Under the pieces are notes generated by a model. That model saw only the letters and a list, made by a program, of their open reading frames with translations, was not told the DNA's origin and did not search any database. Positions 45,000 to 54,768 of a stretch of 64,000 nt of DNA are shown here, piece after piece. The stretch comes from Puccinia triticina (taxonomy: Eukaryota > Basidiomycota > Pucciniomycetes > Pucciniales > Pucciniaceae), in assembly GCF_026914185.1 (NCBI RefSeq), contig NC_070558.1, forward strand, positions 7,449,501 through 7,513,500, read 5' to 3'. Made by a program: the position numbers and the translations under genes. The stretch's first letter is position 1. Each line of letters opens with the position of its first letter.

Positions 45000-45932
45000 T
45001 TCCTTTGCAAGATTTAATTGGACCAGATATTACACCCGTTTATGAATATCAAGGTTAATTAGTTTACAACCTCGCAGCATCATTACCACAAGGCAAATAT
45101 GACAAAATGTAAAGAAGTCTCTTTTCTCTTTGGAAACAATTTTAACTAATATTTAGGCTTGAAGAATTGAAAGCAACAATTTTTCCTCAATGTTTTTCCT
45201 TGCATCAAATTTCATCATGTGGTCTAAGGATAACAAAATAATACCAGTATCAATCAAAAATAGCTTCTCAGAAATCAAGTGCACCTTTCCTTAGCTTGGT
45301 TCTCTCCCTTGAGATCAGCTGGTATACCTTGTAGGCAGTGTGAAGCGACGTTCAGGTTACCAATTGCAAAGGAAAAATCTTGGGAATCTTCTTTCCTCAG
45401 AGGCTACACTACTGATCATCCAATACAGTTTGAAACCATGTTGTCCAATTTTGGTTTTGGTTTCTGTTCTTATCTTCATAACTCAACCCAAATGGAATCC
45501 AGCATATAATTATCACATTTTTCCCTTTTTCTAAAGTAGAAAAATATTGAAATATTGTGACTTTGAGCCGTGAATTTATTACAATACCAGTATTTGGAGG
45601 TTTCCTCCTTGCTTTAGAAATCTGGCAAACATGTAACCTGCTCAATGGAAGGTGCTATTCCCAAAAATCACATGATTTGAATTTTGCATGAAGAATTCAA
45701 ACCTTGGTCGTTAAACTGCACATTTTGGAGAGTTTCCCTTAGTATGTATCTGCGAGCTCTTTATTTCATGAGTTTTGATAGGATGTGAGGAAAAATAAAC
45801 ATGGATAAACTCTATTTTCTCTCAAAAAAAAAGCACAAACTTCACAAGCCATTGAAAATGGGAGTTTGGAGATTGACAACACCCCTCAAAGTTCCCACTG
45901 AAAATGATTATCTGAGACCCATTCCCTATCAG
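45000..45932. other. Intergenic, no gene recognised
   Basis: AT-rich 3' flank with short frames only. Confidence 0.4.
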
Positions 45933-45935
45933 TAG

Positions 45936-46082
45936 GGCCCCGTTTGACTGCCATGTTATACATCATAAATGGTTGAATTTATGACGCGCAACCCCCATTG
46001 CCACCAAAACTTTGAGACCCCGGGGGTTGCGCGTCATAAATTTGACCATTTATGACGTGTAACGCGGCAGCCAAACGGGGTC
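45936..46082. mobile_element. MITE, GGCCCCGTTTG family, TAG target duplication
   Basis: GGCCCCGTTTGACTGCCATG with inverted counterpart GGCAGCCAAACGGGGTC. Internal arms TCATAAATGG / CCATTTATGA and a central CCCCGGGGG-like region make a long hairpin. TAG flanks both ends. It is about 70-80% similar to the copy at 59955-60115. Confidence 0.8.
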
Positions 46083-46085
46083 TAG

Positions 46086-46782
46086 GGGTTTGATTATCAC
46101 AGGTGAAGAGATTTATGCTCAAGAGACTGAGAAGCAACTCTGTTGAGTAAAATCAGAGCGCCTAGACCTACACAGAGAGGATGTGAAAGAAGTCTCTCTA
46201 CAGAGTGAGGTCAAGTATTTCTAAGATACATGTACAAAATTACTGATGATGATTTAAACTCAGAATGATGGGAGGGGGTGGGGGCTAATGTTATCTAACT
46301 AAATCCTATGGATGAATTTTAGAAGAGGAGAAACATATGTATTGAAAGTTCATGATAGAACACAGGAAAGAGATGCCAAAATTTCAACAAGATTAAGCCA
46401 CAATTCAGATTAAAAAGGTTAAGCAGTTTGATATCTGGGCCTTCAACCACTCTGGAATTGTACAGGAAAACTGGCTGGCCTCTGTTTGGAAGTTTCTATG
46501 CAGCTATTCTTTTGAAAAAGTATGGTTTCTCACAGTCAAGAGGCTTTATGTGTTACCTTTATTTCTGAGTAGGAGTTTTTTTTCCTGGTGCGCCATCTAT
46601 TTAGTTTTTCTTAGCTTGCCTTTTTGTCAGCAGGAAGTACTTTTATGCAACTTAATTTTGGATTTTGAACTGGAAAGCTTGATTTTAATCTTCCCCAAGC
46701 TATGGCTCTTTCATGTAGGGCACTTGGTTTTTGTTTGATTCCGAACAAAAGGGGAGCCTCCCTTAGCTGGTTTGATGAAACT
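46086..46782. other. Intergenic, no gene recognised
   Basis: AT-rich DNA; the frame at 46550-46738 is hydrophobic but has no support as a gene. Confidence 0.35.
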
Positions 46783-47178
46783 CTAGCTGAGAACTTGTGG
46801 TGAATTAATCTGATAAGTCTGAGACCACTTGATCAAGGTTTTTGTCTCCATTACATACCAGATTTATCCCAGCGTCTTCTATGCAGCCAAGGTCAATATT
46901 CACCGGGGACTCGATGCTGGAGGAGGATTGACGATTGGGTTTGTCGGTTGTATGTATTTGGGAAGGGATTACATAATTCCAGCAGACCCCGGGCCCGAGG
47001 AGTGAATGGTGAATGCGTGCTCCGGGGTGCAGAAGTGAAGACCCACTCCGAACGCTTCGAAGCGGACGAAGCGCCTGTCCTCGTCCACACAACACACAAG
47101 TGACTGTGCCGGCTCAAGAACACCCAAGTCCCAGCCGACGAGCCTTCGATCCCCAACGGACACTCGCAGCCCGGCCAT
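46783..47178 (-). CDS. Possible small protein, 3 exons, divergent from RAS2
   Basis: Minus-strand exons 47178-46973, 46916-46859 and 46809-46783 join in phase to 96 aa. It starts MAGLRVSVGDRRLVGWDLG and continues through a polar region (VDEDRRFVRFEAFGVGLHFC). Introns have strong GTATGT and acceptable GTAATC donors. The first exon is GC-rich with protein-like composition, unlike the surrounding AT-rich DNA. No family is recognised. It lies head-to-head with the Ras gene, with 241 bp between the two ATGs. It may be a truncated gene or a misjoined first exon. Confidence rests on coding-like composition and splice signals only. Confidence 0.4.
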
Positions 47179-47419
47179 CTCGATAGCATACACACACGCA
47201 CGCAACTTCACCACATCTCAACAAGAAGCCTTGGCCTGGCCTGGCATCTATCTATCGACCCTCCCAGCCCCCCTTAGTATTTGCCCATACCTTCGAAAAA
47301 CCGTCAAGCTCCTTCCCTCCCCTGCCTTTCCACCCTCTTCCCTCGCTATCTCATCCATCTAGCCCGAACGAATACCAAGCCCGTTCGACCCGGATCTATC
47401 CCCTTGGAAGGCCGGAGAA
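47179..47419. promoter_or_regulatory. Probable bidirectional promoter
   Basis: The 241 bp between the two divergent ATGs are C/T-rich on the Ras side (CTTCCCTCCCCTGCC, CCCTCTTCCCTCG), typical of fungal promoters lacking TATA. Confidence 0.4.
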
Positions 47420-48661
47420 ATGACGAACAATATGATGATGTTTAAGGTGGGGTAAGACTGATGATCTCTCAGACAGCCACAGATAGATACGCATATATGC
47501 GTCCCTTCTCTATGTGTATACATTAATCATCGGGCTGCTCGACTTACATTTGGGTAATATGTTGAGAACGGTAAATATGGTGCTTATCTGTTTGTTTGTT
47601 TTTTTTTGGCTATTTTTCGTGTTCAGATCGTCTTGTTGGGAGACGGAGGCGTAGGAAAGACGACGCTGATCATCCAGCTATGTCTGAACAAATTTATGGG
47701 TTAGGAATTTTTCTTCTTCATCTTTTTCCAGGCCTAGGAGAAGAAGGACGAGTTGATTGATTCTACTTTATTATAAACGTGTTCCTTGTTTCCTGTTTTC
47801 TTCGTGGTCTGCGACGGTTCTTTTGGATCGGATCTTCTGGATGATGTACTTTCTAAACAAACCTCTTGGTGATATACACGTGTTGGGTATTGAAAGACGG
47901 ATACGATCCGACGATCGAGGACTCGTACAGAAAACATCTGATCATCGACGACCAACCTTGTATTCTCGAAATACTTGATACAGCCGGGCAGGGTCAGTTG
48001 TTCCTCTTTGATCCCACCAACCCGATATATATACGCGCCGTTTTTTCAACCAAACTACTCTTGACAGCCCCTTGACCTCATTCGCAAATCCTGATCCTTG
48101 CTCGTTGTTCTTTTTTCGTTTCAGAGGAATATACTGCTTTACGGGACCAATGGATACGGTCAGTCTTTGCTTCCCAGACAAGAAGAAAGAAGAGTGGAGG
48201 TCTGATCCGAAAAAAGCTACTGACGTGATGACCGCGCCAAACACAGAGAAGGCGAAGGATTTGTGTTGGTGTATTCGATCACAGCGCGGGCGACGTTCGA
48301 ACGGATCGAGCGGTTCCGGTCACAGATCTTACGAGTCAAAGATACCGAGTCGATGCCGATCATCCTTGTCGGCAACAAGGCCGACAAGGTCAACGAGCGC
48401 GAGGTCGGCAAGGACGAAGGCCTCGCTTGTGCTCGAAAGATGGGCTGCGACTTCGTCGAGACTAGCGCTAAGACTAGGCTGAACGTTGAGGCCGCTTATT
48501 TCAATCTCATCAGGTCCGTCCTTTTCTCACTTTTTTCAGCTCATCATCATAGATCCGTCTATTTATCTATACTTCTTTTTTTCTGTAGGGCTATCATGGC
48601 ACTGAGAGAAGGCGACCGGAAGCGACCTAAAGAAAGGAAAAGAAGGTGCCGGATACTCTAA
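47420..48661 (+). CDS. RAS2: Ras2-like small GTPase, 6 exons, 189 aa
   Basis: Exons 47420-47446, 47627-47699, 47897-47992, 48125-48158, 48247-48513 and 48589-48661 join in phase. G-box motifs: P-loop GDGGVGKT (14-21); effector region [27 protein letters not shown] (G3); GNKAD (G4); ETSAK (G5). A polybasic tail [10 protein letters not shown] precedes the CAAX box CRIL. A terminal Leu favours geranylgeranylation and plasma-membrane anchoring. The GDGGVGKT start and [17 protein letters not shown] segment resemble basidiomycete Ras2 proteins, which signal to MAP kinase and morphogenesis pathways, rather than Rsr1. Intron 1 has an unusual GTGGGG donor; no alternative keeps the frame. All nucleotide-binding residues are intact, including Gly16 (Ras G12 position) and the Gln of DTAGQE. 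Confidence 0.93.
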
Positions 48662-50128
48662 TCTCTTACTCTCTCTTGACCCCTATTTGTCCCCCCCCCC
48701 CCCCCCCCCCTCTTCCCTCCTCTTCTTTCTCCTTGTTTTCCTTTACCCCCTTTTCACATACTTTGTAATCAGCAAGAACACAAACAAAATACATGAACAA
48801 GGGTCTCTTGTTTTCTCTACCTTTTGCCTGTTCAACTATTATTATTATTATTTATTTGGTTATCTTTATCTCCTTATTTATTCATATATACTACATATAT
48901 CGATACATTTTTTTTCAGAATTGTGGTTGTTTGATTTGTGCTTTCATCCATTTTTTGTTTTGATTGAATTTTGGTAATAAGAAGAACCCGACAAACTGAA
49001 GATATAAGGACGATGACGCGATGGCAAATGAGATATACCCGACAGTCCCAGTCAACGACCTGCCAACGAGGGGCGGGACTGTTTTGTGAGAGAAGCTCCC
49101 TTTTGCCCAAAAAGCAACGTCCTCCGACAGTCAAGACAAACATCGGTTTCTGGGACTTTGGGATTTGGATGACGTTTAGGCAACATGATTATGAATTGGG
49201 CAAATAGGTCCATTGGCAAACCATCCATCCATACTGCTCAGAAAGATGAATGGAATGGAAGCTTGAAACCCCCAACATGTTCATATTCCATGCTGCAAAG
49301 GCTGCCAGTCCTAATAACTGGTCACTGCACCGCCCTCGCTTGCGGTATCCCGCCATAAACTTGCATATGGCTCCTGTTTGGATCAAGTAAGACCGGGGAG
49401 TGTCATTCTTTTTTTTGTCAAGTCAAACGAAACTGCTTCTCGAATGCGTCATAAGACAATGGACGCTTCTATGCATATCCACAAGTTTGGATGTGGGCAA
49501 AATATCCTCAATGTTCGTACGCCAACCTTTGTAAATGACATGATCTAGGGGACGGCTTCAAAATCATAAATGTATTCAGGGGACCCTGAACATTGGGCCC
49601 GTCGTCTGGCGAACATGCGTCATGAGGCCCGGCATTCTTCGAACGGTTCCACTCGAACATCCAACCCCTCAGTACTGTTCATGAGACAGCGGTCTCATTC
49701 TGAGGGACGCTTGAGGATGGGTATGTCGCGCTAACGAGAGACCCAGCCGTGGAAGAATCTTCCGCATTGGGCAAGGATTCTTGCAACAGTAGCCGGCCCT
49801 CAAACGTCCCACGCGGGCTTGATTGGACCTGCCGGCGCGGAAGCGTTCAATTAGTCCTTACAAACCCGTCGCGTTCGAAAGAGGCCAAATCCGGATCCCC
49901 AACAGCGTTGATTACACGTATTAGTAAGCTTACGAAACCTGTACAGAGCCCCTCAAATTTCTCGTGCTTTTTAGAGCGCTTTCCCCAAGGGTTTGAGGAC
50001 ACTTCAGCAGTTCCTGAGGGTATCCCCGGTGACCATAAATAGACCTCAAGGATGCCGGCTAGCACGCGGCCACAGCCCGACCCTCTCCAACCGACTCTCG
50101 ATAAATCCCTCCGCTAGACAGGCTTGCA
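48662..50128. other. Intergenic between RAS2 and the RING gene
   Basis: A C18-20 homopolymer follows the RAS2 stop (48690-48710), then an (ATT)n tract near 48838-48858. No further exon is recognised. The last 300 bp probably contain the RING gene promoter. Confidence 0.45.
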
Positions 50129-51275
50129 ATGTTCCTCAATCTGGTTGTTATCCTGGTAAAATCATTCCGCGTTTTTCGTGCTTAGAGAATTCCGTTTCGT
50201 CCTAGTGAATGTCACCAATCTAACACACAGTTCTTTGCGGTTGCAAGCTTTTTCAAGTAGCGTATCGATCGACTGCTAGAAGTTTCGTGGGCCTTGTGGA
50301 CGGAGTAGACCATGGATTAAACCAGGCGTCCGATTCGAACGCGATATCTGCGTCTACTGCAGCGGTTTCTTCAAGTCTTGCGGGGCCGATCTCCGAGCCC
50401 AGTGTTTTCCATCGTCACCCCAAGCGTTCAGTAAGTCACAATCGCCTTTATTTTCACGGAAAAGCGCTGACAACCTGCACCTGTTGGATAATTGAACGTA
50501 TTAGATGTCCAGGCTCGAGGCAGTGGCAAGGGCAGAGGAGGGAAAATGTCCAATCTGCCAATCTTTCCTCCGACGGAAAGAAAAAGTCGTTGAACCGACT
50601 GTCGCTTCACCAAAAAAAACAAAAAAACTCTCCTTCAGGGGATCAAAGTCATCTAAATCACTTCCCCCACCACCGCCTCCTGATGATCACAAGCAACGAG
50701 AATTGACCCGTGTGCCATGCTGCAATGGCGAGATGCACACCGAGTGTTATGAAGCGTGCATGACCAACCGACTTCCCCAGTGTCCATTATGCCGTGGGGC
50801 ATGGGAGCTGCCAGTACTACCTTCCCCGTCGGGTTCAACTTCATCCAACCACCCCGCTACGACTGCTGAGCAATCACCACACTGGGTTACTAATGCATAC
50901 CCCATGCCATCATCCGGTTACCCACCGTTTCAGATATCACACGGGCAGCCAACTCCTCCATCATCCCAAGGAACGTGGTGGGGCGAGCAGTATTTTCTCC
51001 CCACCCCAGATCCGTATCAGGCGCCACCACAGCCAGAATACCCGAGCACATCTACCTCACCTGGTCACGCTTTCGATTATCAGACGTATAATCGTGATTA
51101 TCCTTCGCAGCAATCTAGTTATCATCAGCAAGATTTCGGTCATTCTCAGTATAATCAAGGTTACTTTACGCCCAGTCAAGGTTCTACTTCACCGCCACCA
51201 CCCCTTTCAGCGCGTGAACAACGTAGTGGGACCGCCTTCGGCGACATGGTTAACTACTTAACGGGTCAATATTGA
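50129..51275 (+). CDS. RING-type zinc-finger protein with Pro/Gln/Tyr-rich tail, 3 exons
   Basis: The core exon 50505-51275 is secure. Upstream exon 50231-50430 (donor GTAAGT, acceptor ATTAG) joins in phase. A first exon 50129-50177 starting MFLNLVVILVK is proposed with a weak GTGCTT donor. The total is 339 aa. The RING starts KCPIC (Cys98, Cys101). After an unusually long basic, proline-rich insert of about 45 residues it continues VPCCNGEMHTECYEACM and ends CPLCRG, giving C-x2-C ... C-C-x4-H-x2-C ... C-P-x-C spacing of RING-H2 type. Such domains recruit E2 enzymes for ubiquitin transfer. The C-terminal 150 aa are Pro/Ser/Gln/Tyr-rich with SQYNQGYFTPSQG-type sequence, probably disordered. 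If exon 1 is right, the hydrophobic start could be a membrane or secretory signal, unusual for an E3. Confidence 0.75.
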
Positions 51276-52448
51276 CGATCAATTATTTATTAATCACATG
51301 TGATACTATTTGCGAGCCAATTTATTTACTCAAAGAAAAATTATTGATCAAATAACAAAATTGCCGAAACTGAGGGCCGAAATGGTTGGAGTGAGAGCTT
51401 CAACACTGTGACATTTTTCGCTGCCGAAACTTAGGGATATGTGTCAGCAAAAATCAGGAGAGAATGACAGCAAAAGAGAGAGCTCAGTGAGTCAGACTCT
51501 GATGCTGGCTGGTCCAGCAGCCCTAAGATGCCGTGATGTAGAAATTGCCAACGGAGAAAGACAGCAAGCAATAGACAGTGCACACAGGTCAATTTCGGGC
51601 TGTTCTTAAAAAAACTTTCTCATATTTTACTTACATCGACTGTGTGTGTCACTATCGCGAGAGGGTTGCTTAAGAGAAGAGGGTGCCTGTGGAATATTTA
51701 CATCAAGGAAGGAAGCATTGTATAGACAACCTATCCAACTGTGATCCAACTGTGCTCACAAATTGCTCTTCCTTGGCGTCTCCCGAACCGGCTGAACACC
51801 CCCGTCGATGCCCTCTTCTCTTTCTTCAAGTCCCTCTTTAATTGGAGAGGGACGCTGTCCCGCAGGGAGCCTCCGAAGGAGGCGCCCGTGGAGGGAGGGA
51901 ATTATTTAGGTTAGAGGTGGTACCTACAAAACACACGGCGCTGGATATGGAAGTTGTGCATCAGGCTAAGACAAAAAGGGGCGCACATACTGCTCACATT
52001 TCATGGAAGCTCATTAGCATCCTAGCAGCAACGGTGTAACCATTACGATACATTGAGCGTATTGGATAAACATTTTTCATTGAAGAGGCATACCTACATG
52101 TCAGATTTTTTGTTTTTTGGCTGTTATTGTATGAATCCGATAAACTACGTGCAGACTGCAGTTACATAGCTGGTAATGAAAGGCAATTCTCATTTACATG
52201 TTTGAGAGAGAGATAGATAGAGACTTAAAGTAATGAAACATAAATGTCCTGATTTAGACGAGCAGCAGGAAGGTGGCATGTGGCTTAAATAGAGGAAAGA
52301 AAGGCGCTGATTTGTGTTTAAACGGGTGATCAAAAGTATAAAATAGGACATGTGGCATGTGTCGATGCAGCAGACAAGACAAAATGCATTGTCTTAGTTG
52401 GTTTGAGGATGAGAATACGGCGCCTTCACCAGTCGAGGACGTGGGTGG
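51276..52448. other. Intergenic with one hairpin-TIR end
   Basis: 51828-51914 is a member of the AAGTCCCTCC family (AAGTCCCTCTTTAATTGGAG, CCGAAGGAGGCG, GGAGGGAGGGAATTATTTAG). The GCCGAAACT[G/T]AGGG word occurs twice at 51363 and 51422. No gene is supported. Confidence 0.45.
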
Positions 52449-53495
52449 TCAATAGGCCTGGTTGGTAGAGTGGCACGGGGGTTTGGTGCCGTCGCCGCAA
52501 GTCACTGGAGCAGTTTGATGGGTGCCAGGGAAGTGTGCGCTGGAAGATTGGATCTGTCCACATGGGGGTTTGGAGCCGTCGGCACAGGTGAGAGGAACGT
52601 AGGGGTGAGGAAGAAGATCGGGGTGGGGAGGCTCTCTTCCGGGGTCGGTTATCACACACGGGCCCTTGGTGTCGTCGCCGCAGTCGATAGGTGCCGTTTC
52701 ACGAATAATGACTGGTGGCGAGACCTGGCCGCAAGGTGGCTTGGTGCCGTCGCCACAGGTGACAGGAGCAGTTTGATGTGTGCCTGGGAAAACGGGAGCC
52801 GGTTTTGCTTGGCCACAAGGCGGCTTGGTGCCGTCGCCGCAGGTGATTGGAGCCGTTTGATGGGTGCCGGGGAAGTGCGGCGTGTCCGATTGCGGCGGCG
52901 ATTGTCCACACGGCGGCTTGGTGCCGTCGCCGCAGGTGATGGGGGCAGTCTGGTGCGTGCCATGGAACGTCGGCTTGCTGTTTGCTGGTTTGTCAGGCTT
53001 GGCTTGGTAAGTGGGCGCGGCTTCGTGCTGGGTTTCTGAGCTCGTGTCGGCCTGGCCAGTCGAATAACCTGCGGGCTGCTCTGATCGACTGCGAAGAGCC
53101 AATGGGCAAATGTGGTTCTTGCATGGAGGCGGGGGTTGGCCGACTATCCGGTAACGGGCCTGCAGATGCGCCGGCTTTTCTTGATGAGGATTGCCTCCAG
53201 CGGGTCTGGGAAAATTATAAACCAACATCAGTCTCAACCAAGTCGAGCGAAAATCCACAAGACGAGCTTCTGACTTTTCGGAGACTTACAAGGCCGAAGA
53301 GCTCTGTTGAAAACTCAGCAACAGCGTTGCGCCAACTATGAACGAAGGTTAACGGGCATCAACATGGAAGCAAAAGCAACACATTTCCACCGAAATCCAA
53401 GGTAATAAATCCAAGGAGAATCAGTATCATGGGCTGGGTCAGATAAGAACGCGACAGTCGAAACATGGCTTACCGATCCAACTGAATGAAAGCAT
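52449..53495 (-). CDS. Predicted secreted protein with six CGDGTKPPC repeats, 3 exons
   Basis: Minus-strand exons 53495-53474, 53335-53290 and 53205-52449 join in phase to 274 aa. The first two exons encode only the signal peptide (MLSFSWIVGATLLLSF, cleavage near SSSA). The mature protein begins LPAGGNPHQEKP and contains one PPPPCKNHICPLAL segment. Residues from about 117 to the end are six repeats of roughly 22-36 aa. The core is GTHQTAP[I/V]TCGDGTKPPCGQ, and each repeat has one Cys pair spaced C-x8-C. Repeats 4 and 5 are diverged (IDCGDDTKGPC, LTCADGSKPPC). DNA identity between repeats 1, 2, 3 and 6 is very high, suggesting recent expansion. No known domain is recognised. The Pro-rich spacers suggest an extended, multi-disulfide extracellular chain. 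Candidate effector or wall protein (inference). Confidence 0.85.
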
Positions 53496-54768
53496 GGTAG
53501 GCTAAGGTATGGATGCGGGTTTTTGCTTTATGAAATTTAGTTTATTGAGAAGCCACAGAGGAGAGCCTGTTGAGGTCTATTGAGGTGGATCTCACAATCA
53601 AATCAGGTTTGTCGGTTGGAGAGGTGATCAGAATAGGAAAGATTGCCTGGCGGGAGGATCAGGCTCTGATGGCCGCCCCGTTAGTCCTCTAAATAGAGCA
53701 CTTATACCAGGAGGTATTCCGTGAGAGACGAGGTCCAAGAGACCACAACAACATTGCGACGACGATGTCCCAGCGTCGGGTTTTCCTAGCGCACATACGC
53801 GTGCAGCCTGCCGGTGGATAACCGGCTGGCAGAACCCGTCTGGATCAGATCTGAGTGAGAAAGCCCCCCAGGATGCAAAAATAATTAATAATTCATATGG
53901 CCGAACTTCCACAGCTCCCTGTTCCGCAAGCATTAAGTTGGAGATCGAAGCGCGGCGGTCTGGCTCAGCCTGCTTCAAGTTCAATTGCGAGCCCGGCACA
54001 CAGCGGTTTGGCTCTTGCGGTCCATCTCTACATCAACCCAGTTTTTCTCTCCCACACGGCAGACGTGGACATCCGCAGAGCCAACTGATCCCATCGGCAA
54101 TTAGGGTTTTCCACTTTTTGTTTGGTAAACGTGGGCCATTTTCTTGAGCCCACTACATACACACGTGTGCCCGGTTGACTTGCTGCCTCTTGCCGAATGA
54201 TGTGGATGTGGAGAGGTTGGATGATTGTAGTCGGATTGATCAATAATAATTCGAGTCTCCACGGCCATCATGATCCCCAAACCGCAGGGTCAGAGCCTTG
54301 AAAGAGACACAAAAGGTATTTGTGTAAGCGACTTAGATCTGATGCAGTGGCCCAGCAGAGGCTTGCCCACCTGTGGTTTTGTGTTGAGCATGTAGTTTTG
54401 ATCATTAATACCTGGGGTAGACTCGTCTCTCTGCACCGTCAAGTGTGCTCGGTCAAAATTCCCTGTGAGGATGACTGAAGGAAAGATGCCGGCGATATAA
54501 CCTAGGATCAATACTTTTCTCAGTGAAGCTCTGAGACCCCAAAGCTGAGTTATTCATGGTGGGCTTTTTGGGTTGTGCTTGTGTGTAGTTCCCAAATGAG
54601 CCACATCTTGCTGATTTCTGGCAGAGAGCCTTGGTTAAAGCGGGCTGGCTGGCTGAGCAGCTTCGCCGCAGCATGGGGGCTACGCCTGGGGGAGGATGTC
54701 CTGGGCTTTTCACCTGCGTCTTACTCGGCTGTCGACTGGCAATCAACCAGCCACAGACAGGCTCAGCC
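53496..54768. other. Intergenic between divergent genes
   Basis: Contains the 5' flanks of the CGDGT-repeat gene and the gene starting at 54769. Frames at 53628-53999 and 54453-54860 (minus) show no recognisable motif. Confidence 0.4.

Noticed and set aside
52470..53039. 189-codon plus-strand frame with repeated GAVAA units
   Set aside because: It is the exact antisense of the CGDGTKPPC repeats. The signal peptide and splice sites support the minus strand.
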